Below, piece after piece: positions 1 to 10,800 of a stretch of 64,000 bases of DNA. This DNA is from Bacteroidales bacterium. GTDB taxonomy: Bacteria; Bacteroidota; Bacteroidia; Bacteroidales; VadinHA17. The notes beneath the pieces are model-generated. The model was given only the letters and a program-made list of their open reading frames with translations. It was not told the DNA's origin and searched no databases. Where the stretch lies: positions 1 through 64,000 of the forward strand of contig JAIVHO010000036.1 in assembly GCA_020201035.1 (NCBI GenBank), read 5' to 3'. Numbering within the stretch: the first letter of the stretch is position 1; every line of letters starts with the position of its first letter. The translations under genes and the position numbers were made by a program.

Positions 1-1
1 T

Positions 2-1786
2 GAAGAGAATTTCCTCCGTGTAAGTGACAACCTGGTAACCCTTCAGGGGCATATGAGTAAGATTAGGAGCAGGATCAATGAATCAAACGCCTTCACAGAC
101 AGGTCAAAAGTGAAGGTGGATCCGTTTTTCCGGGAAAGCATCCCCGGGTTTGATCCCTGGGAGAGCAGGCTGGCTCACTTTGTTCAGCTCAACTACCCAT
201 ATTACTCGCTTGATGAAAAACGGGAGATGGGACCTGGATGGGACAGGATGAAATGGGCAATGGTCAGGGTAGGGGACTACTACCATATGCGCACCGATCC
301 CGGTTTCAGCCGGGCGGAGGCAGATGAGGTCAGAGAATTTGGAAAGTATATGGACAACTACTTTTTCAGGATGAATCATATCTCTTCTCCCGATGGCACC
401 TACCCCTTCGCTGAAGGAGCGGGCTCATTTTTACATAGCCACAGGGGAATACGTGACAATGTAAAGGAGGAGTATACAAAAGCGGGAGGACTGGAGCGAC
501 AGATATTATCAGGTAAAGTGATTGAGCACATAGTAATGGGCACTGTTCCTGCAGAATTTATTACAGATACCACAACCCGGTGGGATCCATGGAAAAATGA
601 ATTATACAGGATGGAAGAAGGTAGTCCTGAGCCCATTCCCTTTACACCTGAAGGCGAGATCAGGTATGCGGGCCTTCGCAGCGCCTTTCTGAACAGGACA
701 TCCGAAGATGTTCTCTATGAACCGAATTCCACCGTTATAACACGCACCTTTGAAAATAATAATCTCAAGCCGGATGAGGTTGAAAAGCTGATCAGGGATT
801 TTCTTTCTGATCCGGTTTTTGCTGAGGTTGGCAAATTGATTGAAAATCGTCTGGGAAGAACACTTCAGCCTTTTGATTTATGGTACAGCGGATTCCAGGA
901 ACAATCCCTTTATGGGGCCGAAATGCTTGATTCAATTACAAAAGCCCGCTATCCCGATCCGATGGCCCTGCAGAATGATCTGGGAGATATCCTGGTGAGG
1001 ATGGGCTTTGAGAAGGGTGAAGCTGAATATATAGGAAACCATATCTCGGTACGACCGGTTGGTTCAGGCGGATACTCAAATCAGCCACCATTAAGGAATG
1101 ATACTGCCCTGCTCACTACTATGTTTGGTACGGACGGACTCGATTACAAATCGTACCGCGTAGCAATGCATGAGCTGGGGCATAACGTATGCGGAATTTA
1201 TTCAACACGGAATATCGACAATTTTGTGCTTGCCGGCGTTCCCACCGGAGGTATAACCGAAGGGTATGCAGAGCTGCTGGCCTACAAGAACATTCAGGGA
1301 CTGGGACTTAAGGCCTCTACACCTGAAGAGCAGAAGCATAATCTGGCGCTTGCCGCCTTCTGGTATCTTGCTGAGATGGGCGGACAGGCACTGACAGAGA
1401 TAGAGGTGTGGAAATGGATGTATGCCAATCCCGGTTTTTCTGCCGGAGAGTTGTCAGATGCAGTCAATTCGATCACTACCGGTATATGGAATCAGTACTA
1501 TTCAGAGATATTCGGGGGGCTCAGCGATCAGCATATACTGGCTATCTACAACCATTTTATAACCGGAAGCCATTACCTCTATAACTACTATATGGCCAAT
1601 GTCATTGTTTTGCAGCTCTCTGATGCATTTGAGGGAGATAATCTGGCCGCCAATCTTGAGAATGCATGTCTGGAGGGCGAAACGCTGCCAGAGCTCTGGA
1701 TGGTCCGCGCCACAGGAGAGGATATCTCCCTGAATGCTGTAATCACGGGCTCGCAGGATGCTGTAAGGTACTATAAGCAGAAATAG
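2..1786 (+). CDS. M3-like gluzincin metallopeptidase, 5' end outside window
   Basis: Zinc metallopeptidase of clan MA (gluzincin fold), probably an oligopeptidase. The zinc site is HELGH at residues 373-377, counted from the ATG at 53, and a Glu in TEGYAE follows about 26 residues later, which is the M3-like spacing. The reading frame stays open from that ATG back to base 2 and reads like protein, so the true start probably lies upstream of the window and 53 may be an internal Met. The M49 (DPP III) second motif EECRAE is absent, so I prefer an M3-like family. The C-terminal half is helical and rich in aromatic residues, as in oligopeptidases. The gene converges on the DUF2383 gene, with a strong hairpin between them. 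The substrate cannot be told from sequence. Confidence 0.75.
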   Translation, partial: EENFLRVSDNLVTLQGHMSKIRSRINESNAFTDRSKVKVDPFFRESIPGFDPWESRLAHFVQLNYPYYSLDEKREMGPGWDRMKWAMVRVGDYYHMRTDPGFSRAEADEVREFGKYMDNYFFRMNHISSPDGTYPFAEGAGSFLHSHRGIRDNVKEEYTKAGGLERQILSGKVIEHIVMGTVPAEFITDTTTRWDPWKNELYRMEEGSPEPIPFTPEGEIRYAGLRSAFLNRTSEDVLYEPNSTVITRTFENNNLKPDEVEKLIRDFLSDPVFAEVGKLIENRLGRTLQPFDLWYSGFQEQSLYGAEMLDSITKARYPDPMALQNDLGDILVRMGFEKGEAEYIGNHISVRPVGSGGYSNQPPLRNDTALLTTMFGTDGLDYKSYRVAMHELGHNVCGIYSTRNIDNFVLAGVPTGGITEGYAELLAYKNIQGLGLKASTPEEQKHNLALAAFWYLAEMGGQALTEIEVWKWMYANPGFSAGELSDAVNSITTGIWNQYYSEIFGGLSDQHILAIYNHFITGSHYLYNYYMANVIVLQLSDAFEGDNLAANLENACLEGETLPELWMVRATGEDISLNAVITGSQDAVRYYKQK

Positions 1787-1819
1787 AGCCCTGGTATTTA
1801 CTACTATTCTTATAAAGCA

Positions 1820-1856
1820 GAGCAGTACCAGACAACTTGTTTGTCTGGTACTGCTC
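1820..1856. terminator. Bidirectional hairpin terminator
   Basis: A perfect 16-bp inverted repeat (1820-1835 with 1841-1856) closes a 5-nt loop between two convergent genes ending at 1786 and 1867. There is no clear U-tract on either side. The position and stem strength make a shared terminator likely. Confidence 0.75.
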
Positions 1857-1866
1857 ATCCCTCTAT

Positions 1867-2325
1867 CTAATGATCTCCCAATGCATCCAGCAATGATTTA
1901 ATATGATCGCGGTCACCTTTGAGCATTGCTTTTTGATTGATAATCATATTTCGGTGGTCCCCGGTTAAATGTTCCGAATCATTCTCCAATGCATCATCAT
2001 ATGTATCCTTTGCCTTCTCTTCTCCAAACTCGCATGAATTGAGAATTGCTTTGCGGTCTTTCCCTGAGAGGGCTACCTTAAAATCCATCCATGCACGAAA
2101 GAATTTTCCTGAAGTCTTTGTACCTTCGGCTACCTCGCCTCCCAATGCGGTTACTTCCCTGACCAATTCTTGTCTGCATTTCTGACTGGTTGAAATGAAT
2201 TGTGCAAACAGGGTTTTTAGATCAGGTTCTTCGGTCTCTTTTGATGCCGTTTCATATCCTTCTATTCTATCGTTGTTGATAGTGACAAGTGAATTTAGCG
2301 CGTCTATTGCTTTTTCTTTTTTCAT
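1867..2325 (-). CDS. DUF2383 / PA2169-family four-helix-bundle protein
   Basis: Small all-helical, ferritin-like protein of 152 residues, the usual length for the PA2169/DUF2383 family. Acidic helices contain the family-like stretch around GEEKAKDTYDDAL, and the protein ends in HIKSLLDALGD. No signal peptide or membrane segment is seen, so it should be cytosolic. Family members often sit beside stress genes and their biochemical role is unknown. It lies 113 bp downstream of the catalase on the same strand, so read-through from that promoter is plausible. An A-rich leader without Shine-Dalgarno precedes the ATG. Confidence 0.85.
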   Translation of the reverse strand: MKKEKAIDALNSLVTINNDRIEGYETASKETEEPDLKTLFAQFISTSQKCRQELVREVTALGGEVAEGTKTSGKFFRAWMDFKVALSGKDRKAILNSCEFGEEKAKDTYDDALENDSEHLTGDHRNMIINQKAMLKGDRDHIKSLLDALGDH

Positions 2326-2438
2326 TTTGTTTTTTTTTAATTGTTTATTATGAACTGTTATGTGACTTCATTTTCAGGGTAAGTGGAACTAATCTCTGTT
2401 TTTAAGCCCCATTTCCCGGTTTGAACATATCTATCTGA

Positions 2439-4598
2439 TTATGCCGGCACATTTCTGAACTCTTCCCGATTCCAGAAACGATGTTTGGCAATAGATCCGA
2501 TAAACTTATCTGCATTGCCATCGGTAATCACTCCGGCCTCTTCCATATTCAGTTTTTTCTCTTCAATCTCTTTTATAAAGGTCTCCTTTAAAAAGGCTAC
2601 ACCATCTGCTCCTGTCGCGATTGCTTTACAATGCTTATATGCTTCATTTACAAAGTGTATTGATTTGGGCTCGGTCATTAAACCTGCAATACTTTTTTTA
2701 CCATCAGGAATATAAACGGCATCATATAATACTGAAGCTTCGGTCAGGAAACTTCCGTCTAACTTTACCTGGTTGCCCTCTTCAGTATTAATGGTACCAA
2801 GCTTCAGTGAAATTAATTTCACCATAGCTCCCTTATCCGTTAATGCTTTTTTCATTTTTTTTAACGACTCATCCTTTACCCCATTCGCTACCAGAAAAGC
2901 CACTTTCCTTGCTTTAATTGTATTTTTGATTGTCCCTTCCATGCTTAACGCCGGAGATTTTTCTACATCTGGTTTTGCCTTAATGGGTTCCGTATCGTTC
3001 TCATTTGCATCAGGAGAGACACCATGATTCATGGGCTTTTCAGGTGCGTTTGGAACAGGTAATCCCAATCCACCGGCTACTTTTGCAGCCAGGGTTTGAT
3101 CCACCTGTGTCAGCAGCCCAACCATCCTCTCTCTTATGAAGACTCTGTCAACTTTGCCCAATTCAAAAATAAATGCATCAATAAGGTGTTTCTTTTCAGG
3201 TTTTGACTGGCTGTTAAAAAACATAGTTGCCTGGCTAAAGTGATCAAAGAAACTTTCGCTTCTGCCTCTGATTTTTACTGCATCTATTCTTTCGGCATGA
3301 CTTACAAATCCACCTTCTGCAGCCTTTGCCTGCAGAGGATGACCCTCTGAAATAGAATTTGGATGGTAACTTGTTATACCGGCGTTTATGGTCTGCCTCA
3401 TGTACCCGTCACGCTGATTATTGTGCAGAGGCGACAAGGGGCGGTTTATAGGAATTTCGTGAAAATTGGGACCTCCCAACCTTATGAGTTGCGTATCAGT
3501 ATAAGAGAATAATCGGCCCTGCAAAAGAGGGTCGTTGCTAAAGTCAATACCCGGCACTATATGCCCCGGGTGAAACGCAACCTGTTCTGTTTCTGCGAAA
3601 AAATTATCCGGGTTTCTGTTGAGGGTCATTTTTCCAACGCGCTTTACAGGAACAAGTTCTTCAGGAATAAGCTTTGTTGGGTCAAGCAGATCAAAACCAT
3701 ATTTATGCTCATCAGCTTCCGGTATTATTTGCAAACCTAATTCCCATTCCGGAAAATTTCCAGCTTCAATAGATTCCCACAGATCCCTTCTGTGGAAGTC
3801 GGGGTCTTTGCCGGAAATACCCTGTGCTTCATCCCATACTACTGAATGCACACCCAGCAGAGGTTTCCAGTGAAATTTTACAAAGGAGCTTTCGTTTTTC
3901 GAATTGATAAGCCGGAATGTATGAACTCCAAACCCTTCCATCATGCTATAGCTGCGGGGTATTGCCCTGTCGCTCATTTGCCACAATACCATATGCATGC
4001 TTTCCGGCATCAGTGAGATAAAATCCCAGAAAGTATCATGAGCAGAGGCGGCCTGTGGTATTTCATTATGCGGTTCTGGCTTTACAGCATGCACCAGATC
4101 AGGAAATTTCATAGCATCCTGTATAAAAAATACGGGCATATTGTTCCCTACCAGATCATAGTTGCCTTCCTGTGTATAAAATTTTACCGCAAATCCTCTT
4201 ACATCTCTAGCTAAATCTGTTGACCCTCTGGAACCGGCCACAGCTGAAAATCGTACAAAGACAGGAGTTTCAGTTGTTGTATCATTTAAGAAAGCGGCTT
4301 TAGTGTATTTATCAAGTGACTCATACAGCTTAAAGACTCCATGTGCTCCACTTCCTCTTGCATGTACAATCCGTTCTGGTATGCGTTCATGATCAAAGTG
4401 AGTTATTTTTTCTCTCAGAATAAAGTCTTCAAGGAGCGTAGGACCCCGTTCTCCTGCTTTCAGGGAATTATTGTTGTCGTTTATTCTTAAGCCTTGATTG
4501 GTGGTCAGGAATTGGCCTTCACCATTCTCTGTATTAACAGAGAGGTCATCAATTTTTGAAAGGCTTTTATTTGTCGGGTTTTTCTCTTCTTTAGCCAT
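2439..4598 (-). CDS. katE: Large-subunit (clade 2) haem catalase
   Basis: Monofunctional catalase that converts hydrogen peroxide to water and oxygen in the cytosol. At 719 residues it is a large-subunit enzyme: a catalase core to about residue 500 plus a C-terminal flavodoxin/DJ-1-like domain (about 565-700). Visible catalytic features are the distal His79 in VHARGSGAHG, the Asn in GNNMPVFF (about 152) and the proximal haem Tyr366 in RLFSYTDTQ. The core is complete, with no frameshift. It is divergent from the cyclic-glucan synthase gene and upstream of the DUF2383 gene. Its upstream region carries the two-box element shared with the DUF892 and SDR genes, which suggests control by a stress sigma factor or regulator. 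The first 50 or so residues are a hydrophilic extension typical of KatE-type enzymes. Confidence 0.97.
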   Translation of the reverse strand: MAKEEKNPTNKSLSKIDDLSVNTENGEGQFLTTNQGLRINDNNNSLKAGERGPTLLEDFILREKITHFDHERIPERIVHARGSGAHGVFKLYESLDKYTKAAFLNDTTTETPVFVRFSAVAGSRGSTDLARDVRGFAVKFYTQEGNYDLVGNNMPVFFIQDAMKFPDLVHAVKPEPHNEIPQAASAHDTFWDFISLMPESMHMVLWQMSDRAIPRSYSMMEGFGVHTFRLINSKNESSFVKFHWKPLLGVHSVVWDEAQGISGKDPDFHRRDLWESIEAGNFPEWELGLQIIPEADEHKYGFDLLDPTKLIPEELVPVKRVGKMTLNRNPDNFFAETEQVAFHPGHIVPGIDFSNDPLLQGRLFSYTDTQLIRLGGPNFHEIPINRPLSPLHNNQRDGYMRQTINAGITSYHPNSISEGHPLQAKAAEGGFVSHAERIDAVKIRGRSESFFDHFSQATMFFNSQSKPEKKHLIDAFIFELGKVDRVFIRERMVGLLTQVDQTLAAKVAGGLGLPVPNAPEKPMNHGVSPDANENDTEPIKAKPDVEKSPALSMEGTIKNTIKARKVAFLVANGVKDESLKKMKKALTDKGAMVKLISLKLGTINTEEGNQVKLDGSFLTEASVLYDAVYIPDGKKSIAGLMTEPKSIHFVNEAYKHCKAIATGADGVAFLKETFIKEIEEKKLNMEEAGVITDGNADKFIGSIAKHRFWNREEFRNVPA

Positions 4599-4670
4599 AT
4601 GAAATAGGTCTAAATATGTGATTAGTAAATGTTAGCGCTATAAAATTAATAAAATTAACCCCGGGAAGTA

Positions 4671-4703
4671 TTACATAATTTATTGGAAAAATTACAATAT
4701 TCG
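4671..4703 (-). promoter_or_regulatory. Putative stress promoter of catalase (shared two-box element)
   Basis: Read on the minus strand, the site has the 12-mer CGAATATTGTAA, 16 nt, then TGTAA(T), ending 72 nt before the catalase start. The same 12-16-5 layout occurs upstream of the SDR and DUF892 genes. It does not match the usual Bacteroidota housekeeping promoter (TTTG / TAnnTTTG). The promoter function is inferred from recurrence, spacing and position. Confidence 0.5.
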
Positions 4704-4822
4704 TACACTTGTAATGTGTATGCAACGAGATTCCGAATATGGGAATAATGTAACTTTTTTGCATAGTTATATAACACTCATTCGGTCAGGTATAATTAAG
4801 TTGTGGGGAAATTCAGGAATTT

Positions 4823-7800
4823 ATGAAGATTGTACCTTCCATTATAAACGATTCGTTACACCTCTTAAAATCCCATCTCGGGGAAAAAGACCTCTCGCAA
4901 AAATATGCTGATGGTGAGCCTCCGCTGCGTTCAGAATTATTCAGTGCCGAGCAGATGGAGCAGTATGGGAAGGTACTGGCAGGCTTACATCTCCTGGGGC
5001 CAAAAGTTGAAAGTGGACAGCCTCTTCTTTCCCGTCTTGCAGAAAACGAAGCTATACTCCTCGAAGTACATGATCTCATATCAGAAGCAGTAAAAGCCAG
5101 CCGGCAAATTACGCCTGCTGGTGAATGGTTGCTGGATAATTTTTATTTGATTGAAGAACAAATACGTACAGGACGAAGACATTTGCCGAAGGGTTACAGC
5201 AAGGAGCTTCCGCGTCTGCTCAATGGTCCGTCTGCCGGACTTCCCCGTGTTTACGATATAGCAAAAGAAATCATTTCGCATGGAGAGGGGCATATTGATC
5301 CGGAAAGCCTGCACCGTTTTGTAGCAGCATATCAAACAATCAATCCTCTGAAACTTGGCGAATTGTGGGCTATTCCTATAATGTTGCGATTGGCACTCAT
5401 TGAGAACCTGCGACGCGTAGCAGTGAGAGAGGCTGCCGGCCGGGTAGAAAGAGATATGGCAGATGCCTGGGCAGATAAGATGATAGACAAGGCTGAGAAT
5501 GATCCCAAGAGCCTGATCCTGATAATTGCTGATATGGCAAGGTCAAATCCTCCAATGTCGCCACCTTTCGTCTCCGAATTTGTCAGACGGTTACAGGGAC
5601 AAAGTCCGGCCCTTGCTTTTCCCTTGACGTGGATTGAACAACGTCTGTCAGAATCAAACAGGACAACAGTGCAGTTGATACAGTCTGGATCCCGTCAACA
5701 GGCTGCAGATCAGGTTTCAATAAGTAACAGCATAGGCAGCCTTCGGTTCCTGAGCGCATTGGACTGGCGTGAATTTGTTGAATCAATGAGTCATGCCGAA
5801 AGGGTCCTGCGGAGTGACCCTTCCGATGCCTACATATTAATGGATTTTAAAACCAGAGACCATTATCGTCATATTATAGAAAAGATTGCAAAAAAAGGCA
5901 GTTTTTCTGAGATTGAAGTGGCTCAGAAAGCTATAGACCTGGCAAAGAACGGGGCTGACCTGTATGGTCAGGAGGATCGGAAAGCTCATGTTGGATATTA
6001 TCTGATTGGTAAAGGTCTTTCACGGCTTGAACACCTTGCAGAATCAAAAAGGAGCATCAGATCCATAATAAATAATGTGATTACCCGGGTTCCCCTTTTA
6101 TTCTATCTGGGTTCGATTATGTTGTTAACAGCTATCTGCTGCTGGAGCCTGCTGGAGAAAGCTCAGAGTGACGGAAATGGCACGTGGTATCTCTGGTCTC
6201 TGGGTATTCTTCTGGTTTTTTGTACCAGTTATCTGGCAATAGCTCTTGTGAACTGGTTGTCGACAATGCTGGTTAATCCTTTTCCGTTGCCACGAATGGA
6301 TTATTCAAAAGGGATACCTCCGGAAGCAAGAACAATTGTTATTATTCCCTCCATGCTGTTAAATAACCAGAATATTGAAGATCTGGCAGAAGATCTGGAG
6401 GTTCGTTTTCTGGCAAACAGGGACAAATCCCTTCATTTTGGACTTCTGACAGATTTTAAAGATTCAGAACATGAGAAACTTGAGGAAGATGATCATCTGA
6501 TACACTTGATAAGTAAAAGAATCAGAGAACTAAACGAAAAATATAAGGGTGAAAACAGTGATACATTTTTTCTCTTCCATCGTCCGCGAAAATGGAATCC
6601 GAATGACCGGATATGGATGGGTTATGAGCGAAAGAGGGGAAAGCTGTCAGATCTGAACTCTCTGTTGCGAGGAGGCCCTGAAGAGTTGTTTTCGGTTATC
6701 ATTGGGAACAGACAGTTTCTGAGAAATATCAAATATGTGATTACCCTTGACACTGATACACAATTGCCCCGTGATTCAGCCCGACAGTTTGTCGGGGCAA
6801 TGTCGCATCCTCTGAACAAACCGGAATACAATGAAAAAAAACAACGTGTTACAGACGGATACACAATACTTCAGCCAAGGGTTGCTGTCAGTCTACCCGG
6901 AACAAACCTCTCAAAATATGCAAAGCTTTTTGGTAATGAGCCAGGAATAGATCCCTATACCAGGGCTATATCAGACGTCTATCAGGATCTTTTTGGTGAA
7001 GGCTCTTTTATAGGAAAGGGTATATACGATGTAGACTCATTTGAACAAACTCTCAAGGACCGGTTTCCTGAAAACAGAATACTGAGCCATGATCTTCTTG
7101 AAGGTTGTTATGCACGATCTGGGTTGCTTAGTGATGTTCTCCTGTTTGAAGAGTATCCTTCAAGTTACAGGGCAGACGTAGCCCGCAGATCACGCTGGAT
7201 AAGAGGAGACTGGCAATTATTACCCTGGTTATTTCCAATTTTACCCAGGATAAATGGTACCTCCCGAAAAAATCCGTTATCCCTGTTATCGTGGTGGAAA
7301 ATACTGGATAACCTCAGAAGAAGTCTTGTTCCTTTAGCATTGACATTACTTTTATTATCAGGCTGGACTATTTTGGCCTCGCCATGGTTCTGGACTCTGG
7401 TTGTGATAGGAATTATATCTGTTCCGTCATTAATTGCTTATGTTGTTTACCTGTTTCAAAAGCCGGAAGAAGTTAACCTGGTACAACATCTTAAGGCATC
7501 CAGAGAACTGGCTGTCCGGCAAATATCCCAGGCTCTGTTTATCCTGATAAGCCTTCCTTATGAAGCATTTTACAGCCTGAAGGCTATCCTGATAACATGC
7601 TGGAGGTTGATTTTCTCAAAAAAGCGACTTCTTGAATGGAATTCAGTAGCAAGTGGCCATTCCCATGGCAGGTCTGAACTGATTGAATCATTCCGAACAA
7701 TGTGGATATCACCATTTCTTGCTATCATTTCCGCAATTTTGCTTGAGATTTTATTCCCTGTCACACTCTTAATGATTTGGCCAATTTTAGGATTATGGTT

Positions 7801-10800
7801 TCTTTTTCCCGCTATTGCCTGGTGGATCAGCATACCTGTTATATCACGTGAGGCAAAACTGACAGAAAAGCAATTCAGTTTTCTAAGAAGTTTATCCCGT
7901 AAGACATGGTTATTTTTTGAGACTTTTGCAGGGCCTGATGATAACTGGCTGCCCCCCGATAACTATCAGGAAAATCCGGTTTCAGTAACTGCCCACCGGA
8001 CATCTCCAACGAATATCGGCCTTTCTCTTCTTGCGAACCTTTCAGCTTATGATTTTGGGTACATCCTTACCGGTGAGCTTATTGCAAGAACCTCCAATGC
8101 ATTCAGCTCAATGAATAGAATGGAAAGGCATAGGGGGCATTTCTTTAACTGGTATGATACTCAGACTCTTGAGCCATTAAGGCCACTCTATATTTCATCG
8201 GTTGACAGCGGAAATTTCGTAGCTCACTTACTGACACTGCAACAGGGATTGCTCACTCTTCCGGATCAGGTAATACACGGACCAAGGATGTTTGAAGGGA
8301 TTTATGATACCTTTCAAATTCTGCTGGAGCATTCGGAAAAATCATTACCGGTACAGCTTTCTCAATTCCGGGTGTACATGAATGCTATTTTGCGTGAAAA
8401 GAAGGTTACACTTGCCTGGTTGCGAAAATGTCTTGAAAAGCTTACAGAATCATCTTCTGAAATTGTAAATACCTTAGAGGTCAATAGTGATGAACAATAC
8501 AGAGTCTGGGCAAACAAACTGTCACAACAATGTAAGTCCGCTCTTGATGAATTAACCTACCTGGTGCCCTGGATCTTTCATCCGGGCTTTCCTGAAACGG
8601 TAAAAAAATATCCGGAAATTAATACAATTCCAACGCTTCGGGAAATAGCCATCGCTCATTTACAGGAATCTGACAATTCTACTAATCTGATATATACCAT
8701 GACCAGATCAGAGATACCAGATATGGATGATGAGTTTAAGCGTATGGTCAGACTTGCTGCTGATCATGCAAAGAGATGGATTGAGGTGATTGAATCACTT
8801 GCCAGTCAGTCGGGACAATTTGCCCAAATGGAATATGGCTTCCTCTACGATAACTCCCGTCACCTTCAGTCAATAGGGTATAATGTTGAAGACCGGCGAC
8901 GTGATTCGAGTTATTATGATCTGTTGGCATCAGAGTCACGATTATCAAGTTTTGTGGCTATTGCGCAGGACCAGTTGCCACAGGAGAGCTGGTTTGCACT
9001 GGGGCGTCTTCTGACAACAATTAATGGGGAGCCAATACTTCTTTCATGGAGTGGTTCAATGTTTGAATACCTTATGCCCCTTTTGGTTATGCCATCATAT
9101 GAAAATAGTCTTTTACATCAGACCTGCAGAGCAGCAGTAATGAGGCAGATAGAATATGGTAAGCAACGGGGAGTGCCATGGGGAATCTCTGAATCAGGTT
9201 ATAACAGGGTTGATGTCCACCTGAATTATCAGTATCGTGCATTTGGAGTGCCGGGTCTTGGGTTCAAAAGAGGGTTGGCTGAAGATCTGGTAATTGCTCC
9301 CTACGCCACGGCCCTTGCCCTTATGGTTATGCCTGAAGAATCCTGTGCTAATCTTGAACGACTTGCTGACGAAGGATTTATGGGGATATATGGCTTTTAT
9401 GAGGCTGTTGATTACACCCCTTTTCGTGTGCCACGGGGACAATCAAATGTTATTGTGCGTTCATTTATGGCTCATCATGAAGGAATGAGTCTGCTTTCAC
9501 TGGCCTTTGTTCTGTTGGACCAACCGATGCAAAAGCGCTTTGAGTCTGATCCATTAATTCAGGCAACACTTCTGTTACTGCAGGAGAGAATCCCAAGGGC
9601 GACATCATTTTTTACGCACACTTCAGGTGTAATAAATATTCGCACTGCCAATAGTAATAAGGAGATGCCTCTTCGCATCTATAATACCCCTGACACACCA
9701 GTTCCTGAAGTCAAATTATTATCAAACGGAGGTCAGTACAGGGTAATAATTACAAATTCCGGCGGAGGACAGAGTAGATGGAAAGATCTGGCACTAACAA
9801 GATGGAGAGAGGATACTACCTGCGACAACTGGGGCTCTTTTTGTTATCTGCGTGATGCTGAAAACGGAGATTTCTGGTCAACCACATTCCAACCAACACT
9901 TAAGCAACCGGAGAAATACGAAGTAATATTTTCTGAAGGCCGTGCAGAGTTTCGCAGGCGTGATTACGATATCGATTCTCATACTGAAGTAGTAGTATCG
10001 CCGGAAGATGACATTGAACTGAGAAGGGTCAGGCTGACAAACCGGACAAGAACAAAAAGGATTATTGATATAACCAGTTATGCAGAGGTTGTTCTGGCAC
10101 CAAATGAATCTGATCTGGCACATCCGGCATTCAGTAATCTTTTTGTGCAGACAGAAATTATTTATCAGCGCCAGGCTATTCTCTGCACCAGGCGCCCCAG
10201 GTCAGAGGAAGAGGATCCGCCCTGGATGTTCCACCTTATGGCAGTGCATGGCGCCGAAATAGAAAATATCACCTTCGAGACTGACCGTTCGGGATTCATC
10301 GGACGAGGTAACACTCTTGAATCACCACAAGCGATGACAAATCTCAAACCTCTGTCGGGGAGTGAGGGTTCAGTACTTGATCCGGTAGTTGCCATACAGT
10401 TCCGGATAGTACTGGTACCCGAAGGATCAGTTACAATTGATATGGTGACAGGTATCAGTGCATCACGAGGGGAAGCATTAGCACTGGTTGAAAAATACCA
10501 GGATAAGCAAATAGCAGATCGTGTTTTTGAACTTGCGTGGACACACAGCCAGGTTATATTAAGACAGATCAATGCCAACCAACCGGATGCTCAGTTATAT
10601 GGTCGTTTGGCCAGTTCTATAATTTATGCCAATTCGATTTTGCGGGCAGATCCCGGAATACTTATTAAAAACCGACGGGGACAATCCGGCTTGTGGGGCT
10701 ATTCCATCTCAGGTGATCTGCCTATTGTCATTCTGCAGATTGAAGATCCTGACAATATAAACCTGGTACGACAACTGGTTCAGGCTCATGCATACTGGAG

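Noticed and set aside
4720-4754. TGCAA ... TGTAAC on the plus strand upstream of the glucan synthase as a fourth stress element
   Set aside because: The boxes are 23 nt apart rather than 16, so it does not fit the shared layout.
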